A DNA stretch of 64,000 bases from Saprospiraceae bacterium. Lineage in GTDB: Bacteria; Bacteroidota; Bacteroidia; Chitinophagales; Saprospiraceae. The DNA lies in assembly GCA_021604865.1 (NCBI GenBank), contig BQJU01000003.1:124001-188000 (forward strand). Reading direction: 5' to 3'. Made by a program: the position numbers and the translations under genes. This document shows positions 51,047 through 60,110 of the stretch, in pieces (the first letter of the stretch is position 1; every line of letters starts with the position of its first letter). Under the pieces are notes generated by a model that ran no database searches, was not told where the DNA came from, and saw only the letters and a list, made by a program, of their open reading frames with translations.

Positions 51047-52507
51047 TTAATTAACGGTATCCTTTTCAAGTGCAACAATTTTTTCCAAAATCCAGTTTTT
51101 ATCCGCCAAAGCCTGGCATTCATTCACTTTTTGCCTCACCTTTTCTATGGCTCTTCGATCGTAAGGATTTATATTGGCTAGTTTTCGGATAAACCGGAGC
51201 ACATTGAGGTACTGACGCCTTACATCTTTGGAAATAAACCTATTGCGTTGTAAATAAATGCGAAAGCTATCTACCAGCGAATCCAGGGCCAGATATTCAT
51301 CCTGCTCGTAATAAGTTTTTAGCAACATCAGCTTGCTGCCAAGTGCATAGACCACATTATCATATTCCACTTCCCGGAGTTGAGCAATGACCATTGGGTA
51401 CTTTTTCCGGTGAAAATATACCTTGGCCAGGTTGTAGGTCAAGGCATTTTTCCGGTCGGTTTCCGGTAGATAATCCGTATGGGTTTTAATAAAATTTTCT
51501 GCCCAATCAAAGGCTTTTACATAAAGGGCAACGGTGATAATATTTTTGTAATCCTGGCTATCAAGTTTGCCATCAGTAATCAAAATCTCATCATCAATCA
51601 GCGTTTGGAACAATTGAAAAAGCTCTTGTAAGTAATCCGACCGCCCTTTGTTGATTTTGGTGTCGATACAGTAGTTTTTCAAATAAATATATAACGTATT
51701 GAGCTCTTCTTGTGAAAAGTGACGTCGTTGCGCTTTCAGAAAATCCCGCAAACTAAAAAAATGGTTTTCTTCCTCTTCATGCATCAACATTTTCAGCACC
51801 AACAAATATGCTTTCAGGGCTGGTTCCTGTACATATTTCGAATGCTCCAGAAATTGGATAAATCCCGGAAGGATGAGAATGTCAGTCTCAATGGATAAAA
51901 ATTTTCGATAGCCCAGCGTATCGCAGAGGTATTTCAATTTTTGTAAAAAATAAAAACAATCCAGGTGAAAATCCGCCTGTTCCAATTGAGTAAAATCCGC
52001 CAACTTTTTACCTGAAGCTTCCAGCGTTCGATGGGAGAGATCTGCCACGGCATATTGAAAAAAATGAAAATCTGTAAAAGCCAAATCCTCTGCCTCGGAT
52101 AAACCGCTTGTCATTTTTTGTGCCGTACTATGAAAATATTTTTCGAGTTTCCGTTCCTTCAATACCTGCAATTGTTCCAGAAAAGGTTGAAAAGGTAACT
52201 TCTTGTTGCGCTGAATTTGCAAGAAATTTATCCCGTGCTGGGTCAGCTCAGAACAAATTCTTCGCAGATAATTATCATCGTAAGAGGCCGTTTTTTTGAG
52301 CTTTTTCCATACTTCCCGTTTGCTTAGCCCTGGCTCCGAAATTCCATTTCCCTGATGCTTTTCCAAATAGGCTGTATCAATAATTTCAAATAGATCGATC
52401 AATTCCCCACTCTCGTTAAAATACGGAGAACGTAAATACTTTCGGAAGTGTTTGCGTTCCAATCGAGAGTAGGTGGATAGTACAGTAATGAGTTTTTTAC
52501 TGAGCAT
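51047..52507 (-). CDS. helical protein of unknown function
   Basis: A 486-residue, wholly alpha-helical, soluble protein without signal peptide. It is rich in aromatic and basic residues, with a helical-repeat (TPR-like) flavour in the last third ('NALTYNLAKVYFHRKKYPMVIAQLREVEY'). No catalytic or binding motif is recognised. The N-terminal 'LSTYSRLERKHFRKYLRSPYFN' block looks like a family signature, and I believe similar proteins occur as paralogues in Saprospiria, but this needs a search. It converges on the heptose gene with only 7 bp between the stops. Confidence 0.72.
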   Translation of the reverse strand: MLSKKLITVLSTYSRLERKHFRKYLRSPYFNESGELIDLFEIIDTAYLEKHQGNGISEPGLSKREVWKKLKKTASYDDNYLRRICSELTQHGINFLQIQRNKKLPFQPFLEQLQVLKERKLEKYFHSTAQKMTSGLSEAEDLAFTDFHFFQYAVADLSHRTLEASGKKLADFTQLEQADFHLDCFYFLQKLKYLCDTLGYRKFLSIETDILILPGFIQFLEHSKYVQEPALKAYLLVLKMLMHEEEENHFFSLRDFLKAQRRHFSQEELNTLYIYLKNYCIDTKINKGRSDYLQELFQLFQTLIDDEILITDGKLDSQDYKNIITVALYVKAFDWAENFIKTHTDYLPETDRKNALTYNLAKVYFHRKKYPMVIAQLREVEYDNVVYALGSKLMLLKTYYEQDEYLALDSLVDSFRIYLQRNRFISKDVRRQYLNVLRFIRKLANINPYDRRAIEKVRQKVNECQALADKNWILEKIVALEKDTVN

Positions 52508-52685
52508 GATTCAAGTGTTGCAGACAAAACAAAAACAAAGTAATTTCGTTTTTACTATTAAAATACTGAACTTCAATTCGTTACCATAATTTATTTTTAT
52601 CATTTCCCCGACAAATTACGAAATATGTATTTGGTGTAATCCCAATCTTAATGGATTTTTGTAATGTCCTAAAAAGTTTCACCCC

Positions 52686-54227
52686 ATGAAAAATAGTTAC
52701 ACTCTCCTTTTAATCGGTTTCCTGATCTATGCCCTGGCACCTCAGTCGCTTCTGGCACAAGACTGTATTGAGCCCGACCAGATTGACACCGGTATACCTT
52801 GTAATGCCGACCCCTATCCGGTTTGTGGTTGCGATGGCGTCACTTATGTCAATGCCTGCCAAGCTGAAAACTGGTATGGCATTACCGAGTGGACACCTGG
52901 TTCCTGTACTAGCCCGGATGCTTGTGTCGCCGATTTTATGTTTGTCTATCTTGATAATGGGGAAGTTTTATTATACAACAACTCTGTCAACTTTACCGGC
53001 CACGAATGGAATATTGAAGGCCAGAATCTAACTTCTGATGCCAATGGTTTGCTGCATATTATTCCGGCTACTTCACCTACATTGGTTTGTCTTAATGTCT
53101 GGAACGACACCGGGTGTACGCATGATTATTGTGTGTCGGTATATCCTGGTGCTCCCGAAGAAATGTGTAATATTTCCGATTGTGTATGGCCCGGCGATGT
53201 GAATGGCAATTGGTTTCCCAACAACTATGATTTACTGAATATTGGGCTCGGTTTTCATGCCGAAGGACCTCCCCGCCCATTTTTTCCCTTCCCCGATGAT
53301 CCGATTCACTGGGCTCCCAATTATTCTGATCTTTGGGCCGGCACTACCGGCGGACACAACCAAAAACACCTGGACTGTGACGGCAATGGGATCGTTAATG
53401 AAGATGACATAGCAGCCATTTACTACAATTATGTTCCCGATAATAATACACCAACAACACCAGTAGAAGGCGCGCCACAGTTGTGGGTCGATTTTGGCGT
53501 TGAATTGATTATCGTCGACCTGAATAGTCCGCCACAAATGGAACTGACAGCCACTTTGATGATGGGCAATGCCGACAATATAGTCACCGATCTTCATGGG
53601 CTCGCCTTCAAGATCAATTTTCCGGATTCTCTCGTCTATCCTGGTACAACCACTTTCAACTATATTGACAATTCCTTTTTTGGCTATAATTTCCAGGTGC
53701 TCTCGGTCAGTCGTGATCTTGCCGATTTCACTCCCGGTATTTTTGATGTAGGCCTCAGTCGCAAGGCCGGTCAGGGCGTCAGCGGATATGGTGCCATAGC
53801 TGAAATTCAATTTATTGTCAACTCAGATATTATTGGCGGACGTGCCATTCCCGAAACGCCCTTCGATGTGGTCCTCGATCACATAACATTGATTGACTCA
53901 AATGGTGACCCTATAGAATACGGCCTGGCTGCCGAGCCTGCCAGGGTTATTTTCCTCAACACCGGCATTTCCGGCACAAGCGATACACCCTTTGACCAGC
54001 AATTAACAATATTCCCCAATCCCGTTCAGGATATGCTGACTATCGAAAGTCAACAAACCCCATTGCACTCCATCTGCCTAATCAATCACCTAGGACAGAA
54101 AGTGATGAGACAACAGGTACAAGGCACTAACATCCAGGTCTCTACTGCCGGGTTGACCCCGGGAATATATCTGCTGGAAGCTTTTGGTGAACAAGATCGG
54201 GTGATACGGAAGGTGGTAATTGAGTGA
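52686..54227 (+). CDS. T9SS type A cargo with Kazal-like and dockerin-like modules
   Basis: A 513-residue secreted protein. After a signal peptide (to about 24, 'LLAQ') comes a Kazal-type Cys-rich module (about 25-75; 'PYPVCGCDGVTYVNACQAE'), the fold of serine-protease inhibitors. A PKD-like segment follows (about 78-155). Then comes a dockerin-like stretch with two calcium-loop patterns ('PGDVNGNWFPNNYDLLNIG' and 'DCDGNGIVNEDDIAAIYY'), followed by a cohesin-like beta domain (about 260-420). The C-terminal 75 residues ('LTIFPNPVQDMLTIE', 'GLTPGIYLLEAF') are a type A T9SS sorting domain. Probably a surface or secreted structural protein or inhibitor. Confidence 0.88.
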   Translation: MKNSYTLLLIGFLIYALAPQSLLAQDCIEPDQIDTGIPCNADPYPVCGCDGVTYVNACQAENWYGITEWTPGSCTSPDACVADFMFVYLDNGEVLLYNNSVNFTGHEWNIEGQNLTSDANGLLHIIPATSPTLVCLNVWNDTGCTHDYCVSVYPGAPEEMCNISDCVWPGDVNGNWFPNNYDLLNIGLGFHAEGPPRPFFPFPDDPIHWAPNYSDLWAGTTGGHNQKHLDCDGNGIVNEDDIAAIYYNYVPDNNTPTTPVEGAPQLWVDFGVELIIVDLNSPPQMELTATLMMGNADNIVTDLHGLAFKINFPDSLVYPGTTTFNYIDNSFFGYNFQVLSVSRDLADFTPGIFDVGLSRKAGQGVSGYGAIAEIQFIVNSDIIGGRAIPETPFDVVLDHITLIDSNGDPIEYGLAAEPARVIFLNTGISGTSDTPFDQQLTIFPNPVQDMLTIESQQTPLHSICLINHLGQKVMRQQVQGTNIQVSTAGLTPGIYLLEAFGEQDRVIRKVVIE

Positions 54228-54262
54228 AAATAGGCTTATCTTTGGGACCATTCCCGTCTTAA

Positions 54263-54303
54263 GGAGAGAGCCAGGCTGTCCATCGGCTTCATTCAGGCTC
54301 TCC
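54263..54303. promoter_or_regulatory. alternative hairpin overlapping the 48-bp palindrome
   Basis: GAGAGCC (54266-54272) can pair with GGCTCTC (54296-54302). The second segment is also the outer left arm of the 48-bp palindrome, so the two structures are mutually exclusive. It lies directly after the T9SS cargo gene and could be a terminator or attenuator. Confidence 0.35.
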
Positions 54304-54344
54304 GTGTATCGACACCCACCGGTGGGTGTCGATACACGGAGAGC
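54297..54344. repeat. perfect 48-bp palindrome upstream of the restriction-modification genes
   Basis: Two 24-nt halves (54297-54320 and 54321-54344) are exact reverse complements with no spacer, centred on ACCGGT. No mismatch occurs. It lies between the T9SS cargo gene and the methyltransferase, at the border where base composition becomes AT-rich. There is no T-run after it. It could be a strong terminator-like hairpin, a regulator site, or the scar of an insertion event. Confidence 0.85.
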
Positions 54345-54439
54345 AAATTGCTTCTCGATTAATGGCCTTCTTTCAAAAATTAAATAGATATAATGTTGAG
54401 CAATTTTTAAAACCGCAAAAAAAATATAAATTTGATACT

Positions 54440-55426
54440 ATGGAATATCGAAAAGAAAAACTCAAATTTATTGACTTGTTTTGTGGAATAGGTGGTTTCA
54501 GAGTTGCATTTGAAGAAGCTTGTCAAGAAAATAACATCCAACCAGAAGGTGTGTTTTCATCCGACATTGATAGGTTTTGTCAAGACTCATATGAAGCTAA
54601 TTTCCATGAAAGACCATTTGGCGATATTAAACAAATTAACGGAAAGGATATCCCAGAACACGATATCTTATTTGCTGGGTTTCCTTGTCAGCCGTTCAGC
54701 ATAATTGGGCAAAGGAAGGGACTTAACGATACTAGAGGCACGCTTTTTTTTGATATAGCCAGGATAATTGAAGTAAAACAACCGAAAGCTTTTATCCTTG
54801 AAAATGTAAAACAACTGGTTGGTCATGATAAAGGAAAAACACTCAAAGTGATACTAAATACGCTTAAAGGTTTAGGCTATTTTGTTCAATATAGTATATT
54901 GAATGCTCTGGATTATGGACTACCGCAAAAAAGGGAAAGAGTAATTATTATTGGTCATAGGGAACCTATATTGTTTACATTCCCTGATCCTGTAAGACCG
55001 TTTATACCTTTATCTAGTATCCTCGAGTCAAATATTGATAAAAAGCACTATGCCTCAGAATATATTAAAAAGAAAAGAAGAGAAAGTCATAAGTCTGCAT
55101 TTTATCCTTCAATTTGGCATGAAAATAAATCTGGCAATATTTGTTCATACCCATATTCATGTGCTTTAAGAGCCGGAGCTTCGTATAATTATTTACTTGT
55201 TAATGGTGAAAGACGATTAACACCCAGAGAAATGCTAAGACTACAAGGTTTTCCTGATTCGTATAAAATTGTCGTTAGTGATGGGCAAGCAAGAAAACAA
55301 GCTGGAAATGCTGTTCCTGTTAATATGGCCAAGGCTGTCATTTTAAAACTTCTTCCATATGTTGCTTCATCTCTAGACAGGACATCTATTCTTAGAGAAT
55401 ACGATTTTAAGTATAACCCGAGCTAA
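54440..55426 (+). CDS. DNA cytosine-C5 methyltransferase (type II modification enzyme)
   Basis: A 328-residue C5 methyltransferase. Motif I is 'FIDLFCGIGGF' (residues about 10-20), motif IV 'FAGFPCQPFS' with the catalytic Cys (about 83), motif VI 'FILENVKQL', motif VIII 'QKRERVIIIG', motif IX 'RRLTPREMLRLQGFP' and motif X 'QAGNAVPVNMAKAV'. The target-recognition region between VIII and IX is short (about 85 residues), and the target sequence is unknown. I start at the ATG at 54440, which gives the family-typical N-terminus and leaves room for a promoter after the palindrome; an ATG at 54362 is possible. The gene is clearly richer in A+T than its neighbours. Its TAA overlaps the next ATG by one base. 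Confidence 0.92.
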   Translation: MEYRKEKLKFIDLFCGIGGFRVAFEEACQENNIQPEGVFSSDIDRFCQDSYEANFHERPFGDIKQINGKDIPEHDILFAGFPCQPFSIIGQRKGLNDTRGTLFFDIARIIEVKQPKAFILENVKQLVGHDKGKTLKVILNTLKGLGYFVQYSILNALDYGLPQKRERVIIIGHREPILFTFPDPVRPFIPLSSILESNIDKKHYASEYIKKKRRESHKSAFYPSIWHENKSGNICSYPYSCALRAGASYNYLLVNGERRLTPREMLRLQGFPDSYKIVVSDGQARKQAGNAVPVNMAKAVILKLLPYVASSLDRTSILREYDFKYNPS

Positions 55427-56178
55427 TGAAAAGGAAATCTCCGAAACTTCGAACCGTAAATAAATCATTACCTCCCTATATCCTTAACCAATTTAGCAAA
55501 GACTTCCCTTATATACTAGGACAGGAAATAGTATACCTTTTAACAAGTAAAGGGAAAAGTGTTCTTGAAGGTTCCGAATGGGAAGAAATTTTTGCCCATT
55601 GTATTGGTGCAGATTGGAAACCATCAAATGTAGGTCTTGATGATGTGGTTTTAGGGAACACTGCATGGGGAGCAAAAACTGTAAAATCAAGTATTAAGGA
55701 TTTTCGAACTCTTAAAAAGATTCGGCTTATTTCTGGAAGAAATTCTCCCATTTATTCCTATGGAGGAACAATTGATATTTCAACGGATCCCCAATTGATT
55801 GGCGGGCAAGTTTTAGGGATTTGGAATGAACGAGTTTCTTCAATAAGAGAAAAGTACAAAAATCTCAGAACAGTTGTTTTAGTTAAATCAAATGATTTAT
55901 CACAAGTTGCCGTATTTGAATTTGACACCATAAGATACGATTCCGAACTTTTTGAATTTTCTTGGAATAAGAATGGAAATTTGGAAGGTTTCGACAAAGG
56001 AACCGAAAATAAAAAATTTACCTGGCAGCCACATGGTTCTCAATTTACAATTATTGAAACTGTACCCTCAGAAACATTGATTATTAAACTTAAACAACCG
56101 GAAGCACTAGATAAGACAAAAATTCTAAAAGCAATCGGATTTGATAAATCTTGGGTAACAGTTGAAAGAAAAAAATAA
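55426..56178 (+). CDS. probable type II restriction endonuclease
   Basis: A 250-residue protein translationally coupled to the methyltransferase (TAATG overlap), which is the main reason for the call. No standard family is recognised with certainty. A plausible PD-(D/E)xK-type core is seen as acidic residues 'GSEWEEIF' (E51, E53, E54), then 'GLDDVVLGNTAWGAKTVK' with D72/D73 and K84, where the usual Glu/Asp of the (D/E)xK motif is replaced by Gly. The acid may be supplied by the preceding helix. The same low G+C as the methyltransferase indicates joint transfer. A hairpin follows the stop codon. Confidence 0.72.
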   Translation: MKRKSPKLRTVNKSLPPYILNQFSKDFPYILGQEIVYLLTSKGKSVLEGSEWEEIFAHCIGADWKPSNVGLDDVVLGNTAWGAKTVKSSIKDFRTLKKIRLISGRNSPIYSYGGTIDISTDPQLIGGQVLGIWNERVSSIREKYKNLRTVVLVKSNDLSQVAVFEFDTIRYDSELFEFSWNKNGNLEGFDKGTENKKFTWQPHGSQFTIIETVPSETLIIKLKQPEALDKTKILKAIGFDKSWVTVERKK

Positions 56179-56180
56179 CC

Positions 56181-56224
56181 TTTGGGGTAAATTAAATTTC
56201 AATCCATTAATGTTTACCCCAAAA
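56181..56224 (+). terminator. hairpin after the restriction-modification cassette
   Basis: TTTGGGGTAAA (56181-56191) pairs with TTTACCCCAAA (56213-56223), an exact 11-bp stem with a 21-nt AT-rich loop, directly after the endonuclease stop codon. It lacks a T-run but is well placed to end the transcript. Confidence 0.6.
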
Positions 56225-56395
56225 GAAGATTTAAAAGAATCTCTTTAATTGTTAAAAATAGAGCAAAATTCCATTTCTAATACCGGATACTCCTTAAATT
56301 CTTCAATACTATTGTCTATAAATCTCTAAAAAGATAGCAACGATATTCGATACCAAACCAAGGTGTAGGCCTAATCAAATGCCTGTATTAAAGCA

Positions 56396-56426
56396 TTGAA
56401 TTTACTTGCCACATTTCTTACCTTTA
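56396..56426 (+). promoter_or_regulatory. predicted promoter for the lipoprotein-protease pair
   Basis: TTG (56396-56398), then 20 nt, then TACCTTTA (56419-56426), one base from TAnnTTTG. The box ends 23 bp before the ATG at 56450, so this is a short-leader promoter. The TTG here opens a longer frame, but it is better read as the -33 box than as a start codon. Confidence 0.5.
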
Positions 56427-56449
56427 TCCCGGATCAAAAAACCAACACC

Positions 56450-56878
56450 ATGATACACGCTATTCGGATTTATGTAGTGTTCGGCTTAGTCTTATGTATG
56501 GGGATTGCTTGTAATACTACATTGTACACACCTGACAATTTACCGGAACGCCAATTACATTTTGGAAGCGGCGGCGGTTTTGCGGGTACTAGTACAGAAT
56601 ACCTGCTGCTTGATAATGGACAATTGTTTCGCAATGAAGGTAAAGGTTATACCTCACTGGAAAGCGCCCGACCAGGAGCAGCGCGCCGGGTATTTAAAGC
56701 CTTTTATAAAATGAACCTCGACACCCTCGATTACAATCAGCCCGGCAATTTGTATTATTTTATCAAAATGCAAGACCGGGGTACGACTTACGAAATCACT
56801 TGGGGTGGCTTTCAGGACGCTCCCAGCAAAGCACTCGAAGTTTATTACCAAAGCCTGAATCAGATCGTTAACCCTTAA
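56450..56878 (+). CDS. small lipoprotein upstream of the thermolysin-like protease
   Basis: A 142-residue predicted lipoprotein: the leader 'MIHAIRIYVVFGLVLCMGIAC' ends in the lipobox 'MGIAC'. The mature part has a beta-rich 'LHFGSGGGFAGTSTEYLLLDNGQLFR' segment and 'ITWGGFQDAPSKALEVYYQSLNQI'. The pattern resembles small Bacteroidota lipoproteins of unknown function. It lies 20 bp before the M4 protease gene on the same strand, so co-transcription is likely. A role in protease folding, inhibition or retention is conceivable but unsupported by sequence. Confidence 0.72.
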   Translation: MIHAIRIYVVFGLVLCMGIACNTTLYTPDNLPERQLHFGSGGGFAGTSTEYLLLDNGQLFRNEGKGYTSLESARPGAARRVFKAFYKMNLDTLDYNQPGNLYYFIKMQDRGTTYEITWGGFQDAPSKALEVYYQSLNQIVNP

Positions 56879-56898
56879 AAATGTCAAAAATCTAATTT

Positions 56899-59800
56899 AT
56901 GAAATACATTACCATCCCTTTGATTTTAGCAGGGCTATTCTTTTGCACTAGTCTACAAGCCCAGCTGAAGACCAAACCTTTTGCCCCTGCCAATCCCACA
57001 CCAACCCATTTCAAGGCTTCTGAATTTAAGGTAAATCCACGTTTCCAGACAGGTATACCTGTGGCACCCCGCAATCTACCCAGCGGCCTTCCTTTCCAAA
57101 GTGTTGACCTGACGACAGTACCCAATGCTGCCTTTCCGAGCTTACGGGTTCTGGCCAGAGATAAACATGGTTTACCTATCTTTATTGAGGGTAAATTGGC
57201 AGATCAACACCGCCAATTGCCATTAGAGGAGCAGGCCTTTTTATTTTTGGAAACCATCTCTCATTTGACAAAAATAAAAGATGCAAGGGGTGAATTCCTC
57301 CTGATGAAAACCAATACAGACCAGGAAGGGTTTACCCATTTGCAAATGCACCAAATTTATAAGGGCATTCCGGTTTACGGCAGTGAAATCCGCCTGCACG
57401 CCCGCAATGGCGTCGTCCAGGTATTTAATGGCCGTTACCTCCCCACACCACAATTGGAGAACCTGACCCCACAGGTCGATGCGCAACAGGCACGTAGGCT
57501 TGTGAATACAGACCTGGAAGGCATCACCAATCTTCGGCTCCTTTCCGAATGGGAAAAACAATTTACCGTAGATACCGATACCCCTCCCCAGTTGATCATC
57601 TACAACGATGTTCAAAACGACGATTTGCCGGTATTGGCCTGGCGCATCGAGGCAGTGCCCAATCTTTTAGAGCATTGGACTTATTTTGTAGATGCCCAAA
57701 GTGGTGCAGTGATTCATCGAAGAAAAAACACTTGTAGTTTCAGCCCTCACCATTTATACCATCCTGGAGCGGAATCCTGTTCTCCAGAAGTGAATCTGAC
57801 TGCGCCCCTAATACCACATTTGCCGGGTACAACGACCATGTTACCTCCCGGCCCGACTACAGCCGTCGCCAACGACCTAAAAGGTCAGGCACGAACGATC
57901 AATGTATACGAGGAGGGTGGCACTTACGTCTTACTGGATGCTGGTCGGGTAATGTTTGACCCTGCCTCCAATATTCCTAACGATACCCGTGGAGCCATCA
58001 TTACCGTCAACGCCCTAAATACCCATCCCGCCAACGACGATTTTGGTGCAGAATATATCCTTTCCAACAACAATAGCTGGAATGTTCCCGCTGCCATCAG
58101 TGCTCATTACCATGCCGGGGAGTGTTATGAATTTTATCGGCAAATACATAGCCGCAATTCCATCAATGGGCAGGGAGGCAATATTGTATCCTTTATCGAG
58201 GTATCTGAAACAGATGGCAGTGATATGGACAATGCCTTCTGGAATGGAGCAGCTATGTTTTATGGCAACGGCAATCAATATTTCAGCAATCCCTTGCAGA
58301 AGTCGCTGGATACCGGAGGCCACGAAATGACCCACGGTGTTGTTCAAAATACCGCCAACCTCGTCTATGAAGGTCAGGCAGGAGCACTCAATGAAAGTTT
58401 CGCTGATGTTTTTGGCGTTTTAATTGATCCGACCAACTGGCAGTTAGGAGAAGATATTGTCAATAGCTCTTTTTATCCTTCCGGAGCTTTACGCGATATG
58501 TCCAACCCCAACCAGGGCGGAAGTGGCTTGAGTTCACCGGGCTGGCAACCCGCCCACATGAACCAATTCCAGGATTTACCTAATACCCCCCAGGGTGATA
58601 ATGGAGGTGTACACATCAATAGTGGCATTCCCAACCACGCTTTTTATTTGTATGCCAACAGTGTAGGCCTTTCCAAAGCCGGGACTACTTATTACCGGGC
58701 ATTAAGTGAATACCTGACCCTGAATTCACAATTTATTGATGCCCGCCTGGCTGTAGTCCGTGCTGCAACAGATCTCTACGGAGCCAATTCTACTGAAGTG
58801 AATACAGCAAAATCCGCTTTTGACCAGGTAGGCATTACCAATGGTTCCGGTTCCAGTGGACCACCAGACCTGGAAATCAATCCCGGCGATGATTTCATCC
58901 TCGTATCGGATGGTAACCTGGATGGACTTTACCTTTTTGATGGCAATACCGTTCCACAAATTACCACTACGTCCATTATCAGCCGGCCTAGCATTACCGA
59001 CGATGGTTCCGCCATTATTTTTGTCGCTGATGATAATACCATAAGGATTATGGAATACAACCCCAACTTGGGACAATATGAAGAGTTTTTCCTGGAACAA
59101 AATCCACAGACCATCTGGCGGAATGCAGCCATTTCAAAAGATGGCAGCAAATTGGCGGCATTAACGACCGATTATGACAACTTCATTTTTGTTTTTGATT
59201 TCAATACAGGACAAGGCCTAGATTTTGAATTGTACAACCCTACTTCTGCACAGGGTGTAACAACCGATGATGTACAGTACGCCGATTTTATCGAATGGGA
59301 TTATGCCGGAGAGCGCATTCTATATGACGCCTACAATGTTTTGGACGATGACTTTGGCAATACCAGCGACTATTGGGATGTCGGTCTAATCCGAGTGTGG
59401 GACAATGCATTTAATAACTTTGATGATGGTTTTATCATCAAAATATTTAATGGTTTACCGGATAATACAGGCGTTGGCAATCCCACTTTCGCAAAAAATA
59501 GCCCCTTGGTCGTTGCGCTGGATTTTATTGGTGATGCTCAGAATTTTTCTGACTTTACGATCCTTGGCGTTGACCTCATAGCAGGTGAAGTAGGTGAGAT
59601 TTCACAGAATTCGATATTGGGTTATCCCAATTATTCTGTCAATGATAACCAGATGATCTTTGATGCCGAAGATTTTTCAACTGGCAATAACCTCGAAATC
59701 ATCAACCTCAACGCTGACAAAATCACCTCTAACGGCAGTTCCCAGGCACTGATTGAAGGAGGAAAATGGGGCGTATGGTTTGCCACTGGCGAGCGCGAAC

Positions 59801-60081
59801 TGGTGGGTATACAGGATTTACAAGCCCTGAATAACCAACTCCTTCTGATGCCTAATCCAGTGAAAGATCAGGCTACATTAAGCTTTACCGCTGAAACCAA
59901 TGGTAAGGCGATGATCGAAATATTTGATCTCCTTGGCAGAAGCCTACAACAGGAACAACAAGCCGTGCAAAAAGGGGAAAATCAGCTGAATTTATCGCTA
60001 GGCGACCTACCTGATGGCACCTATTTTGTACGTCTGCGCATGAATGGGGCTACGGGTACTGTGAGTTTGGTGAAAAATTAA
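56899..60081 (+). CDS. secreted thermolysin-family (M4) metalloprotease with propeller-like region and T9SS sorting domain
   Basis: A 1060-residue secreted protease. Domains in order: signal peptide (to about 21, 'SLQAQ'), FTP propeptide and PepSY-like inhibitor region (about 60-265), and the M4 catalytic domain (about 300-500). The zinc site is 'GGHEMTHGVVQNTANLVYEGQAGALNESFADVFG', giving HExxH with the third ligand Glu in 'NESFAD'. The M4 C-terminal helical domain runs to about 655. A beta-rich, PD40-like region follows (about 665-970), as does a type A T9SS sorting domain (about 980-1060; 'LLLMPNPVKDQATLSF', 'LPDGTYFVRLRM'). It is probably made as a zymogen, matured outside and used for nutrient or surface proteolysis. 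Confidence 0.93.
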   Translation: MKYITIPLILAGLFFCTSLQAQLKTKPFAPANPTPTHFKASEFKVNPRFQTGIPVAPRNLPSGLPFQSVDLTTVPNAAFPSLRVLARDKHGLPIFIEGKLADQHRQLPLEEQAFLFLETISHLTKIKDARGEFLLMKTNTDQEGFTHLQMHQIYKGIPVYGSEIRLHARNGVVQVFNGRYLPTPQLENLTPQVDAQQARRLVNTDLEGITNLRLLSEWEKQFTVDTDTPPQLIIYNDVQNDDLPVLAWRIEAVPNLLEHWTYFVDAQSGAVIHRRKNTCSFSPHHLYHPGAESCSPEVNLTAPLIPHLPGTTTMLPPGPTTAVANDLKGQARTINVYEEGGTYVLLDAGRVMFDPASNIPNDTRGAIITVNALNTHPANDDFGAEYILSNNNSWNVPAAISAHYHAGECYEFYRQIHSRNSINGQGGNIVSFIEVSETDGSDMDNAFWNGAAMFYGNGNQYFSNPLQKSLDTGGHEMTHGVVQNTANLVYEGQAGALNESFADVFGVLIDPTNWQLGEDIVNSSFYPSGALRDMSNPNQGGSGLSSPGWQPAHMNQFQDLPNTPQGDNGGVHINSGIPNHAFYLYANSVGLSKAGTTYYRALSEYLTLNSQFIDARLAVVRAATDLYGANSTEVNTAKSAFDQVGITNGSGSSGPPDLEINPGDDFILVSDGNLDGLYLFDGNTVPQITTTSIISRPSITDDGSAIIFVADDNTIRIMEYNPNLGQYEEFFLEQNPQTIWRNAAISKDGSKLAALTTDYDNFIFVFDFNTGQGLDFELYNPTSAQGVTTDDVQYADFIEWDYAGERILYDAYNVLDDDFGNTSDYWDVGLIRVWDNAFNNFDDGFIIKIFNGLPDNTGVGNPTFAKNSPLVVALDFIGDAQNFSDFTILGVDLIAGEVGEISQNSILGYPNYSVNDNQMIFDAEDFSTGNNLEIINLNADKITSNGSSQALIEGGKWGVWFATGERELVGIQDLQALNNQLLLMPNPVKDQATLSFTAETNGKAMIEIFDLLGRSLQQEQQAVQKGENQLNLSLGDLPDGTYFVRLRMNGATGTVSLVKN

Positions 60082-60110
60082 GGGTCAACGAAGATTAACT
60101 TACTCAATAT

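Noticed and set aside
54326-54361. GTG start of the methyltransferase
   Set aside because: It lies in the right arm of the 48-bp palindrome; ATG starts at 54440 or 54362 are better.
54297-56230. Larger phage or defence island around the methyltransferase
   Set aside because: Only two genes differ in composition; the flanking genes are typical T9SS cargo and lipoprotein, and no integrase is present.
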